The notes beneath the pieces are model-generated. The model made no database searches. It was not told the origin of the DNA and saw nothing but the letters and a program-made list of their open reading frames with translations. Source: a virus. Taken from it: 60,293 bases of DNA. This document shows, piece by piece, positions 7,954 to 15,860 of the stretch; positions within the stretch are counted from its first letter, which is position 1; the number at the start of each line of letters is the position of its first letter. The position numbers and the translations under genes are program-made. Location: the IMG/VR virus record IMGVR_UViG_3300044796_000664, positions 1-60,293 of that record, one strand, 5' to 3'.

Positions 7954-8808
7954 TCAGTAGACAGATCGGACCGCTCTCACCACGGAGGGCGCGCGGGCTG
8001 TGGCGATGCTCTGCAGGCGGCGCCGGTAGTTCCAGATCATGTGGTCATCGACGGCTGTCAGGCGCTTGCGGAACGGCCACGCCAGCAGCGACCAGAGGTC
8101 GACCAGCACGCGCGGGATCAGCTCGCGGTCGCGGCGCAGCGCCTGGATGGGCGCGTCGCCTTTGAGCAGCCGAGGATCTCCGGTGTGGCGGAAGCCGTGC
8201 AGCGCCGGCGGGACGGCCGGCACCAGGTCCCACTGGTCGACCACGCGGTAGTGCGGACACTTCACCAGCTCGTCGAACCTCGCCGTGGCCACGCGCGGGC
8301 TGCCGAAGGTGTAGCAGGCCGCCAGGGTGTCGCGCTCGAACGCCGCGGCGCCGATCTGGGCCAGCGCGCCGCCCAGGGAATGGCCGGTGATGTAGAGGCC
8401 GAGGTCGGCCGGAATCCTGTCCACCAGAGCGCGCGCGGCGGTCTGGGCGGCGCTGAACGCCCGCCAGAAGCCCTCGTGAACCTCGATCCCGAGCGGGCCC
8501 GGCATCTCGATTGGCCGGGCGTCGAGGTCATAGCCCCAGTCGGCCAGGTCGGCGGTCCCGCGCCAGGCCAGCACCGCCAGCTGCCCCGGCGCGACCGCGA
8601 CGAAGCCGGCCACGCTCGCGGCGTTGAACGCCCCCACCAGCTGGAAGCCGCCGGCCTGGAGCAGCGCCGGAAGCTGACCCTGGTCCTGATAGGCCAGCTC
8701 CGCCAGCTCGGCCATCAGCAGCGCCGTGCGGTCCGAATAGGCCGCGCGCCAGGTCGGAGCCAGCCGGGCGTCATCGGGGCCGAGAGGCGCGGGAGCGGGG
8801 TCGGTCAC
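7954..8808 (-). CDS. Class 3 lipase-like alpha/beta hydrolase
   Basis: 284 residues from the GTG at 8808, which overlaps the preceding stop codon (GTGA). The nucleophile elbow GHSLGG places the catalytic serine at residue 144. The expected aspartate is in VVDQWDLVP (residues 189-197) and the histidine in DDHMIWNY (His256), the order of Lipase_3 enzymes. An oxyanion-region motif AWRGTADLADW is at 81-91. There is no signal peptide. Its place in the late operon suggests either lysis of lipid layers, a virion enzyme, or a cargo gene; the sequence does not decide. Confidence 0.8.
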   Translation of the reverse strand: MTDPAPAPLGPDDARLAPTWRAAYSDRTALLMAELAELAYQDQGQLPALLQAGGFQLVGAFNAASVAGFVAVAPGQLAVLAWRGTADLADWGYDLDARPIEMPGPLGIEVHEGFWRAFSAAQTAARALVDRIPADLGLYITGHSLGGALAQIGAAAFERDTLAACYTFGSPRVATARFDELVKCPHYRVVDQWDLVPAVPPALHGFRHTGDPRLLKGDAPIQALRRDRELIPRVLVDLWSLLAWPFRKRLTAVDDHMIWNYRRRLQSIATARAPSVVRAVRSVY

Positions 8809-9143
8809 CGTGTCTCGCTTCCAGGGGCGCCCCGAACGTTCGGGCATGTCGCCCAAGTGAAGTCGCCGCCGCACTCGTTGACGCACTCGATAGCGCCACA
8901 ACCTCGCGCCTCCGTTGGCTCCAGCGGAATGGCCGGAAGACCCTCGAGCATATGCCGCACCATCGCCTCGGCCTGGGCGTAGCTGAGGAGGTTGGTCCCG
9001 ACCGGCTCATAGCGGTGGTTCCTCGGGTTCAGCCGCTTCGCCGCGTCGGCGTCGAACTCAATCCCGCAGTCCGGGCGGAAGTCCTCGGGCAGCCGCCAGC
9101 GGAGGAAGCGTTCGACCATGTGTTTGATCTGCTCGTCGGTCAT
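8805..9143 (-). CDS. Small phage protein of unknown function
   Basis: 112 residues from the ATG at 9143. The first 70 residues (DEQIKHMVERFLRWRLPEDFRPDCGIEFD) resemble a short protein common in phages of this group. Four cysteines occur in the C-terminal part (CGAIECVNECG...CP), possibly a metal site. It overlaps the lipase start by four bases (GTGA) and follows the 9146 gene by two bases. Confidence 0.6.
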   Translation of the reverse strand: MTDEQIKHMVERFLRWRLPEDFRPDCGIEFDADAAKRLNPRNHRYEPVGTNLLSYAQAEAMVRHMLEGLPAIPLEPTEARGCGAIECVNECGGDFTWATCPNVRGAPGSETR

Positions 9144-9145
9144 GA

Positions 9146-9754
9146 TCACCCGGCCTCGCTCAGGACGCCGTTGTGCAGGAAGCCATGCCAGCCGGGGATG
9201 CCGATCGATCCCGCGCCGGCCGCGCAGGTGTGGCCGTTCTTGTCGACGTGGAGCGAGCTGTCCTCTGGGCTGCCGTGGCGGACCCAGCACTTGTGCACGT
9301 TGTCGTCCGGCATCGTGCAATTGCTCGCGCGGCCGTCGATGCACCAGGTATGGCCGCCGGGAAGCTTCACATGCAGCGAGCGACCGTCCGGTCCGCACCA
9401 GGACCGGTCCTCATGCAGCCAATCCGCGTCCCACACCGCCCCGATCGGCGCTTCATCCAGGGTGAACTCCTGGGCGTTGTCGGCGCGGCAGTAGAGATGG
9501 CGGGCGAACAGCTGCCAGGAGTCAGTGTCAACGAACGGCCGCCCGCAACCCTCGCAGGCCTTGGGCCATCGCGGGTCGGCATGGTCCCAGAGATCGCCGG
9601 AGGTTTGAGCTCCGGCGATCACGTCGAGGAAGGCCTGGGCGTTGTGATAGCCGGATGCGCCCGGCATGCCTGGGCATGGACCCGTTGCATGCCGGCGCAG
9701 CCAGCGCTTCGAGCGCCCGGACGGCTCGACGAAGAACACGGGAGCGTGGACCAT
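9146..9754 (-). CDS. Zinc-ribbon-like phage protein
   Basis: 202 residues. A CEGCGRPF pair (residues 68-75) with a later Cys (YCRADN) suggests a metal-bound knuckle. The second half contains two similar stretches (SLHVKLPGGHTWCIDGRASNC and SSLHVDKNGHTCAAGA), which look like an internal duplication around a GHT-W/C motif. I know no function. The gene is tightly packed between two other Cys-rich genes. Confidence 0.6.
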   Translation of the reverse strand: MVHAPVFFVEPSGRSKRWLRRHATGPCPGMPGASGYHNAQAFLDVIAGAQTSGDLWDHADPRWPKACEGCGRPFVDTDSWQLFARHLYCRADNAQEFTLDEAPIGAVWDADWLHEDRSWCGPDGRSLHVKLPGGHTWCIDGRASNCTMPDDNVHKCWVRHGSPEDSSLHVDKNGHTCAAGAGSIGIPGWHGFLHNGVLSEAG

Positions 9755-9764
9755 GGGTCGATCC

Positions 9765-10109
9765 TCAGTCTAGCGGCAGTCGCCGCAGCACTTCCTCGCA
9801 GCGGAACAGGGCCAGGGCGTCAGCATCGTCGGGAAGCCCCTCGCCGAGCCCTCCGGATGGCAGCCGCGCACGAAAGCGAGCCACCAGGGAACTGACGCCC
9901 TCATGGATTTGTCGGACCAACAGCGGGTGCGGCTGGTGACGCTGGCCGAAGTGCGCCTTCACGCACTGGCCGCAGTAGAGCCCCTTGCAGTCCCAGCAGC
10001 GGTAGTCGTCGCCATCGTCGATGGCCTTCTTGCAGCCCGCGCAGGTCGGGGCATCGCGTTCGATCGCGGCCCGAGCCTGCTCAAGGTGGTAGATGGCCCT
10101 GTGAACCAT
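9765..10109 (-). CDS. Small zinc-binding protein
   Basis: 114 residues. Cys and His pairs are arranged as CAGC (22-25), CWDC and CGQC with a following HFGQRHQPH, which resembles a treble-clef or B-box-like zinc finger. The C-terminal half is helical. It is probably part of the same transcript as the neighbouring Cys-rich genes. Function unknown. Confidence 0.55.
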   Translation of the reverse strand: MVHRAIYHLEQARAAIERDAPTCAGCKKAIDDGDDYRCWDCKGLYCGQCVKAHFGQRHQPHPLLVRQIHEGVSSLVARFRARLPSGGLGEGLPDDADALALFRCEEVLRRLPLD

Positions 10110-10146
10110 GGCGACGACTCCCGAGCCGGCGCGGTTAGTGCGCGGC

Positions 10147-10656
10147 CTACTTCGGCGCTACGCCGTCGCGCACGATGTCGGATGCCGAGGCGGCCGGCAG
10201 GGTCGTGTGGTTGAGCGCGGTCGCCACTACGTCGGCGGGATGGGCGGTGGTCGCCGCCGCCGCGATGATGGCCGCGCAGCCGTTGGCCGACACGTCGCCG
10301 GTGGCCAGCGCGACCGAAGGCGCGGAGATCGTCCCGGCCGGCGCGCCAGCCGCGGCGCCCGCGAGGTTGACGGGCGAGGCGGTCGCGGTCGCGGTCGCCT
10401 TGACGTTCAGGTCGGCATAGGTGTCGGGAGAGTCGATCCCGCCGCAGGCCGTCACGGTGTCTTGCGTCTGGTCCTTGGGGATGAACCGGGGCGCCCGATC
10501 GACGGTGATGCTGAACTGGCCGGCGGTCACCCCGGAGTTGGCGTTCAGGTTGAGGGCGACGCCGTTGACCTTCACGGCGTCGTGGCTGGTCAGCGTGCCG
10601 CAGGCGGAAAGGGCGATGGCAAGGGCGATCGCCCCGAGGAAGGGAATGAGTTTCAT
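10147..10656 (-). CDS. Lipoprotein of unknown function
   Basis: 169 residues. The N-terminus MKLIPFLGAIALAIALSAC is a lipoprotein signal with lipobox LSAC, so the mature protein would be acylated at Cys19. The body is Ala/Thr-rich with two further Cys residues that could pair. It overlaps the previous lipoprotein gene by ATGA. It may be an outer-membrane factor made late (lysis or superinfection exclusion). Confidence 0.65.
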   Translation of the reverse strand: MKLIPFLGAIALAIALSACGTLTSHDAVKVNGVALNLNANSGVTAGQFSITVDRAPRFIPKDQTQDTVTACGGIDSPDTYADLNVKATATATASPVNLAGAAAGAPAGTISAPSVALATGDVSANGCAAIIAAAATTAHPADVVATALNHTTLPAASASDIVRDGVAPK

Positions 10657-10967
10657 GGCTGGCTCCTTGGCCGGACGGGTTGGACGGTGAGACTTTCGCG
10701 GTTGATGATCGCGACGTTGCCGTGCGCGGGCAGCACCGCGCAGAACGACCTCTGGGCGCCGACGGTGATCTGGCCGCAGCCGGCGACCAGGCCGAGCGTG
10801 GTCGAGCGGACGCCCGTGGCGTCGGCCTGCTTGTCGATGTGAACGACGCCCACGCCGACGTAGACGTACTGGTGACCGCCGATCGGCACACCGGCGCAGC
10901 CGGAGAGGGCCAGGGCGATCCCCGCCTGCGCGAGGATGACGGCCACGGCCGCCAGACGATGGATCAT
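10653..10967 (-). CDS. Small lipoprotein
   Basis: 104 residues starting at the ATG at 10967 (MIHRLAAVAVI). The lipobox LSGC predicts acylation near residue 24. Two other cysteines (AGCG and FCAV) follow. It overlaps both neighbours by four bases, so start and end are well fixed. A small lipoprotein next to the endolysin cassette is a candidate outer spanin, but it is larger and more structured than typical Rz1 proteins. Confidence 0.6.
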   Translation of the reverse strand: MIHRLAAVAVILAQAGIALALSGCAGVPIGGHQYVYVGVGVVHIDKQADATGVRSTTLGLVAGCGQITVGAQRSFCAVLPAHGNVAIINRESLTVQPVRPRSQP

Positions 10968-11467
10968 TTCGGCAGAGGGCCGACGTAGCGCTGGTAGCCG
11001 ATCAGCCAGTTCGGGCTGAGAGCGGCGCGGGCCTGGTCGAGGGTGAGCGTCCCGGCGCAGACCATGTGGGCGACCTTGGTCTCCAGCACATCCTTGACGC
11101 GGGCGCCGTAGCGGTCGGCGTAGATCATCCACCAGAGGTTCTTGGGGTCCGCCGGCGCGCCGCCGTCCTCGATCGAGATCAGGTGATCCAGCTCGCCATC
11201 GAGCGGCTTGGCGCCCGGCGGGGTGGCGGCGTTGCGCAGCTCATCGGTGTAGCGGGTCGAGGGCCGCACCGTCGCGGTCCAGCCGTGGACGCAGATGGTG
11301 GCCCCGATCGTCGTCGGCGTGACGGCCGGATTGAGCACGCCGGGCGTCCGCGCCGGATCCGGCAGCACATGCGCGGTGATCAGCTGCGCAGCCGTGCGGC
11401 CATCCGGGGCGATGTAGGACGCGGGCGCGGCGGTGGCCAGCGCGGCGGCCAGGAACGGGGCGAGCAT
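10964..11467 (-). CDS. Secreted HNH-like protein
   Basis: 167 residues with an N-terminal hydrophobic signal (FLAAALATAAPAS). The region GELDHLISIEDGG...PKNLWW matches the spacing of an HNH/beta-beta-alpha-metal motif (DH, GG, NLW). A Cys pair (ICVHGW and MVCAG) may form a disulfide. An exported nuclease would act in the periplasm, for example on incoming DNA. A purely structural HNH fold is possible too. Encoded directly before the endolysin in transcription-linked order. Confidence 0.6.
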   Translation of the reverse strand: MLAPFLAAALATAAPASYIAPDGRTAAQLITAHVLPDPARTPGVLNPAVTPTTIGATICVHGWTATVRPSTRYTDELRNAATPPGAKPLDGELDHLISIEDGGAPADPKNLWWMIYADRYGARVKDVLETKVAHMVCAGTLTLDQARAALSPNWLIGYQRYVGPLPK

Positions 11468-11480
11468 GGCTGGGTTCCCT

Positions 11481-12086
11481 CTATGCCGGCCAGATGGCGC
11501 GGGCAGCCTGGAACGCCGCCTGGCGGCCGTCCAGCCCGGTCAGCCCGCCGTTGATCCGGCGGGTGATGGTCTTGATGTCATCGGCGTCCGCCAGTTCGTT
11601 GCAGCCGCGCTCGGCCCAGTATTGCGCGGCCACCAACGCGCCGAGGGCCGGCTGCAGCAGCGCATCGGGACTGCCCTCCAGGTCGACGCCCTGCACCGGC
11701 GACAGAGCCACGTAGCCCGCGCGCCCGGTGATCTGGATCGGCCCGCGCCCGCGGAAGCGCCAGCCGTCGCCGGAGGCCTCGTCGCCGTTGCCCATGCGGC
11801 CCATATAGGCCCGGTTGGCGATCCGCTCCGGCTGGCGGGCGTACTGGGCGTTGAGCGGCGGAGCGAACCGGCCGGGCCATAGCTTGGCCAGCGCCTCGGC
11901 CGAATAGTTCAGGTTCTCCTCGAACACCGTCAGGCCGGCCGATTCCTGCGACACCTGGGCCAGGAAGTGCGTCAGGCGCAGGTCGCTGTCGATCTCGAAC
12001 CGCGCACACGCCGCCTCGAGCGCCGGCGCCCAGACGGCCGCGTCACAGCGCGGGGCGAAGGCGTGCAGCTGGGCGGCGGAGATCAC
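11481..12086 (-). CDS. GH19-family endolysin
   Basis: 201 residues. The chitinase-19-like core contains HFLAQVSQESAGLTVFEENLNYSAEAL (written here in parts: QESAG with Glu48, EENLNYSAE with Glu57 as the likely catalytic acids) and FRGRGPIQITGRAGY near 110-124. GH19 lysozyme-like proteins cut peptidoglycan. There is no signal peptide, so it should depend on the adjacent holin, whose gene precedes it in the operon with an ATGA overlap. Confidence 0.88.
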   Translation of the reverse strand: MISAAQLHAFAPRCDAAVWAPALEAACARFEIDSDLRLTHFLAQVSQESAGLTVFEENLNYSAEALAKLWPGRFAPPLNAQYARQPERIANRAYMGRMGNGDEASGDGWRFRGRGPIQITGRAGYVALSPVQGVDLEGSPDALLQPALGALVAAQYWAERGCNELADADDIKTITRRINGGLTGLDGRQAAFQAARAIWPA

Positions 12087-12385
12087 TGGCCGGCCGGCCC
12101 AGCCGGCGCAGGGACGACTGGCTTGCCCGAGGCGTTCACCAGCGCCACGGGCGCGGCGAGCATGGCGGCGCGCAGTGTCGCCGTGCCTCGCAGGTTCTTG
12201 TAGATCGACCAGCCGATCACGATGACCAGAGCGAGCGCACCAGCGAGCTGCTGGGACTGGTCGGCATTGATCAGGCCGTCCTGGACCAGCACCCCGCCGA
12301 GGGCGGCCAGCAGGGCGCGCACGATGGAAAAGAGATTGAGCGCGCGAGCGGTCGGCGCCGGAACCGTGGGCAGGTTGTCGGTCAT
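12083..12385 (-). CDS. Holin
   Basis: 100 residues from the ATG at 12385 (MTDNLPTV). Two hydrophobic segments (ALLAALGGVLVQDGLI and LAGALALVIVIGWSIY) with a short polar turn between them match the Pam3-gp28-type phage holin layout. The C-terminus is Ala/Pro-rich. It overlaps the endolysin start by ATGA, the usual holin-endolysin coupling. The perfect palindrome at 12410-12424 lies 25 bases before its start. Confidence 0.75.
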   Translation of the reverse strand: MTDNLPTVPAPTARALNLFSIVRALLAALGGVLVQDGLINADQSQQLAGALALVIVIGWSIYKNLRGTATLRAAMLAAPVALVNASGKPVVPAPAGPAGQ

Positions 12386-12409
12386 GGAGATCTCTGAAGG
12401 TGAGAGGAG

Positions 12410-12424
12410 GCGAACGCCGTTCGC
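12410..12424. repeat. Dispersed 15-bp palindrome, copy 1 (intergenic)
   Basis: GCGAACGCCGTTCGC: seven-base arms around one centre base. It lies between the holin start (12385) and the stop of the fibre-like gene (12432). Confidence 0.9.
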
Positions 12425-12431
12425 GAAGGCG

Positions 12432-14108
12432 TCAGTTGGGCACGAGGGCGAGGGAAAAGCCGGTCCCGGTATCCGCCGGGCTGATCGGGGCGGTGGCCTG
12501 GACATTAGCCCCCGAGCTCACCGCATATTTGTCGGCGATCAGGATCTGGGCGGCTGAGCCGTTATAGGGCACGCGAAAGCGCCCGTTGGTCCCGGTCGGT
12601 ACCGTCATGTTCTTGGTGCCAGCGTTCCAGTTGCCGAAAATGCTGACCACGGTCTCGTTGGCCGAGGAGGTGGTCAGGCTGGGGGTCTTGAGCGAGGACT
12701 GCGTGCCGCTGATCGACTGGGCGCACCCCGACTGGCTGGTGGTGTAGGTGTTCAGGCAGCCTGTCGCACCGGTGTCCACCGAGGCGACCGTGGTTCCGTA
12801 GTCAAGGAACACATACTCCAGCGAGCGATAGGTCGAATTGGTCCAGGTGAAGGTGTCGGCGCCCGTCTCGCCCGAGCCGGCGAAGCCATAGCAAAGGACG
12901 ATGCTGTCATCCTCGTAGATGTCGAACGCCGGGCCGACCTGAGTCCAGGTGGTCGCGCCGCCGGTGGGGCATTGGACGTTGTGGTTCACGGTGCCGCTGT
13001 CCACCACCGAGGCGATCAGCACGATGAAGTCGCCCTGCGCGATCGGCATCCCCATCACCGTGGTGGTGAGACTGGTCGAACCGCTGGCCAGGACCCATTG
13101 CGCCTGCGGCAACCATTTGAGCGTCGCCTGGTGCGCGGGCGGCCCCGCCGGCCCGTAGGGCGCGTCATAGACCGCGGCGCCGGTGTAGTAGGCCGTGGTC
13201 GACCAGGCCGTGGTGGCCGATCCGGTGTTGGTCTGCATCCCGGCGGCGCCGCCCACCGCGCAGACTTCGGGCTTGCGGCCGGTAGGCTGCGAGCAGTCCG
13301 AGCCCAGCGCCACCGGCTTGCCGCCGGAGATGAACTTGGCCAGCTTGGAGGGCGGGATGGTGTTGGCGCCGGCGCAGTCGCCAAAGGGCGTTCCCGCGCC
13401 CGTGCAGACGATGCTCTCCTCGGCCATGAACAGGTCCGCCAGCCAGGACCATTTGCCATAGGCGGCCCCGCCAGACGTGTTGCCGAGGGCGAAACCGGAC
13501 GAGTTGTTCAGGTCCGGCGAGGTGTTGGCGAAGTCGGCCATGACGAACGAGCCGTCCGCCTTCCGGTCCACCCCATCGACGTAGATCGCCCAGACCTGGG
13601 CGGCGGCGTCGAAGCTCATCAGGTAATGGTGCCAGCCGCCGGAAGAAAACACGGTGTGACCGGCAACGCCATCGATCTTGATCGCATCGGTGGTGTGATT
13701 GCTGCCGGTCGAATTGTTGAAGTTGAATTGCGCCATCACCCCGCTGCTGTCGAACGACGGGCAGATGCCGGGCGAGGTTCCGGCGATGACTTCGCAATGG
13801 CTGGAAGACGGCCCCGTGCCAGCCCCGGACTGGCCGTTGAGCAGGATGGTGGTATTGCCGCCGGGGTTGGAGCCGCCGTTGTTCGCCCCGGCGATCCAGA
13901 AGCTGTAGGTCAGCGTCTTGGAGTTGGTGACGCCCAGCGCGGTCGTGGTGCCGACCCACACGTCCTGCGGAAACAGCGCCCCGATCGAGGACGAATAGGT
14001 GATGCCAGGCCCAAAGCTGCCCGGCCCGACGCCGAGGGTCAGCATCTGGGCGCTGGCCAGCGCTGGCCACAGCAGCGCGGCCAGCCCGATCAGGAGACGA
14101 CGGATCAT
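12432..14108 (-). CDS. LamG/ConA-like exported or fibre-like protein
   Basis: 558 residues from the ATG at 14108 (ATGA overlap with the preceding gene). A Sec signal peptide opens it (MIRRLLIGLAALLWPALASAQ). Residues around 60-260 look like a concanavalin/LamG beta sandwich (SYSFWIAG, GGWHHYLMSFDAA, VYVDGV-like strand AIYVDGVDRKADG). The second half is Ser/Thr/Gly-rich beta structure. The place behind the central tail genes suggests a receptor-binding or surface adhesin role. A signal peptide is unusual for a virion protein. Confidence 0.65.
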   Translation of the reverse strand: MIRRLLIGLAALLWPALASAQMLTLGVGPGSFGPGITYSSSIGALFPQDVWVGTTTALGVTNSKTLTYSFWIAGANNGGSNPGGNTTILLNGQSGAGTGPSSSHCEVIAGTSPGICPSFDSSGVMAQFNFNNSTGSNHTTDAIKIDGVAGHTVFSSGGWHHYLMSFDAAAQVWAIYVDGVDRKADGSFVMADFANTSPDLNNSSGFALGNTSGGAAYGKWSWLADLFMAEESIVCTGAGTPFGDCAGANTIPPSKLAKFISGGKPVALGSDCSQPTGRKPEVCAVGGAAGMQTNTGSATTAWSTTAYYTGAAVYDAPYGPAGPPAHQATLKWLPQAQWVLASGSTSLTTTVMGMPIAQGDFIVLIASVVDSGTVNHNVQCPTGGATTWTQVGPAFDIYEDDSIVLCYGFAGSGETGADTFTWTNSTYRSLEYVFLDYGTTVASVDTGATGCLNTYTTSQSGCAQSISGTQSSLKTPSLTTSSANETVVSIFGNWNAGTKNMTVPTGTNGRFRVPYNGSAAQILIADKYAVSSGANVQATAPISPADTGTGFSLALVPN

Positions 14109-15232
14109 TTGGTGTACAGGCTCACAACGTAGGCGCTGGCGGCCGGAGCCGTGGTGTCGTTGTCGGCGTAGCCGGTGGTGATGCAGACGCTGAGCGCGGT
14201 CGAATAGGCCGCCCCGACGCTGCCGCCGATCTGGATCAGCGCGCCCGCGCCGGAGGTGCTGGCCGGGATCATGAACTCGTCGATGACGGTTCCAGAGCCG
14301 CAGGTCGTGGATTCCTGGGCGGTGTTGTAGGTCTTGACGTAGGCGATGGTCGCCGAGTTGTTCTGGACATAGCCGCCGTAGAGCGTGCAGGCCGCCGTGC
14401 ACACCGCGATCGAGGTGGTGTTGTTGGCCACCTGGATGCGTTTGGTGTTCGCGCCGCCCGTGGTCGAGGCGTTGGTGGTGACGTTGAGCCCGGTGCCGGC
14501 GGTGTTGTTGTAATCCGGCAAGGTGACGCGCAGATCGCCGTCAGGTTCGCAATCGAGCCCGTTCAACTGGGCGGTCGTGTAGGACGGCAGGGCGGTCAAG
14601 GTCTGGCAGCCGACCCAGACGAAGGTGTTGGAGCCCGTCGCCGTGCCGGGCGCGATCGGCAGGCCGACCACGGCCTTGAAGATGCCGGACAGCCAGCCGA
14701 GGACGCCGGAACCGCCGGTCGGCTGGGTGATGCCCGTGCCCCCCGCGCCCTGCGCAGTCGCGATGGCGGCAAGGCTGCCGCCCGCCGTGTCGGGCAGGTT
14801 GCCGCTGATCCCGAACGCCGTGTTGCCGATCGATCCGCCGGCCTGGAAGGGCGAGCCGAGCGTGCTGTTGATGGTCTTCAGCCGGTCGCCGATGGTGTAG
14901 GCGGTCGGGCTGGCGGTGACCGCGCCCAGCTCGCTCGCCGTGGTCCCGGTGTTGGTGGCGGTGCTGGCCAGGTTGCCGCCGGTCTCCAACGCCAGGCCCG
15001 CCGTCGAGATCGTCGCGCCGACGAGGATCTGGCAATTCGCGTCGGAACCGCCGACCAGGCAGACGTGGCCGTCCCCAGAATCGCGGCCAACCAGGTTCAC
15101 TCCATCGGCCGCCTGCGTGCGGCCGACCTGGTCCTGATATGACGTCGGCTTGTCGGTGGTGGTGGTCTGGGCCGCGGCGCCGAACGCCCAGGCGAGCGCC
15201 AGCGCCGCCAGGATGGGCGGGAAGATTTTCAT
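14105..15232 (-). CDS. Exported Ser/Thr/Gly-rich protein, possibly tail-associated
   Basis: 375 residues starting with a signal peptide (MKIFPPILAALALAWAFGAAA, ATG at 15232). The rest is low-charge, rich in Thr, Ala, Gly and Asn, with several Cys (HVCLVGG, ANCQIL, GCQTL). No catalytic motif is visible. It overlaps the next gene by ATGA. It forms a pair with the 12432-14108 protein, both exported and both downstream of the host-specificity tail protein. Confidence 0.6.
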   Translation of the reverse strand: MKIFPPILAALALAWAFGAAAQTTTTDKPTSYQDQVGRTQAADGVNLVGRDSGDGHVCLVGGSDANCQILVGATISTAGLALETGGNLASTATNTGTTASELGAVTASPTAYTIGDRLKTINSTLGSPFQAGGSIGNTAFGISGNLPDTAGGSLAAIATAQGAGGTGITQPTGGSGVLGWLSGIFKAVVGLPIAPGTATGSNTFVWVGCQTLTALPSYTTAQLNGLDCEPDGDLRVTLPDYNNTAGTGLNVTTNASTTGGANTKRIQVANNTTSIAVCTAACTLYGGYVQNNSATIAYVKTYNTAQESTTCGSGTVIDEFMIPASTSGAGALIQIGGSVGAAYSTALSVCITTGYADNDTTAPAASAYVVSLYTK

Positions 15233-15249
15233 GGGGCGGATTCCTTGTT

Positions 15250-15279
15250 GCGCTATCGCCCTGCGGGCTGCTTGAGCGC
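15250..15279 (-). repeat. REP-like palindrome between late genes
   Basis: About 30 bases, ends GCGCT/AGCGC, inner stem GCCC-tgc-GGGC on the plus strand. It sits in the 64-base gap between two late genes. See the finding on this family. Confidence 0.7.
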
Positions 15280-15296
15280 GTAGCCTTGGGGAGGGT

Positions 15297-15860
15297 TCAG
15301 GCGGGGTCGAAGTCGGGCGCGGCGAAAGCGGCGAGGGCCAGGTCGGCCGGGAACTTGGCGGCCACCTCGGGCTTTTCGAGGAACTTGCGCGGGTTCGGGT
15401 GGCCCTGGTTGAGATAGGCCAGGGCGACATAGGCCGCCGCGGGGCTGGCGAAGCGCATGTCGCGGTGCTTGAGCATCTCGCTGAAAGGCCCGCGCGCCCG
15501 CTCGAACGGGTGATGCTGGATCAGGTTGAGCAGCAAATAGTGCTGCGCCCAGCCGGCGACGAACTCGCCGTGCTCGTGCGTCTGGGCGTTGTTGAACATC
15601 AGGGTCTTGACGATCGACTCGCAAATCGCGGTCGGGCCCCACTCCTCATGGGCGTAGATGTAGGCCTCGACCTCGGTCACATCGTCGTCGAGATGGGCGG
15701 CCAGGTAGTCGCTGACCGGGCAATGGCGGCGACCGATGACGGCGTTGGATTGGCGGTAGTCGTGCAGCAGCTCGGCGACGGTCGTATATTTCAGCCGCAC
15801 GGTCCACGGGTGCGCGCCGCCGTCCATGACGACCTCGGAAGGATGATCGACGCGTCGCAT
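15297..15860 (-). CDS. Phage protein of unknown function in the tail module
   Basis: 187 residues from the ATG at 15860, which shares one base with the preceding stop (TGATG). Soluble and rich in His, Tyr and Trp (DYRQSNAVIGRRHCP, HEEWGP, FERARGPFSEML). No family recognised. It is co-transcribed with the central tail protein and followed by a REP-like palindrome. Confidence 0.55.
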   Translation of the reverse strand: MRRVDHPSEVVMDGGAHPWTVRLKYTTVAELLHDYRQSNAVIGRRHCPVSDYLAAHLDDDVTEVEAYIYAHEEWGPTAICESIVKTLMFNNAQTHEHGEFVAGWAQHYLLLNLIQHHPFERARGPFSEMLKHRDMRFASPAAAYVALAYLNQGHPNPRKFLEKPEVAAKFPADLALAAFAAPDFDPA

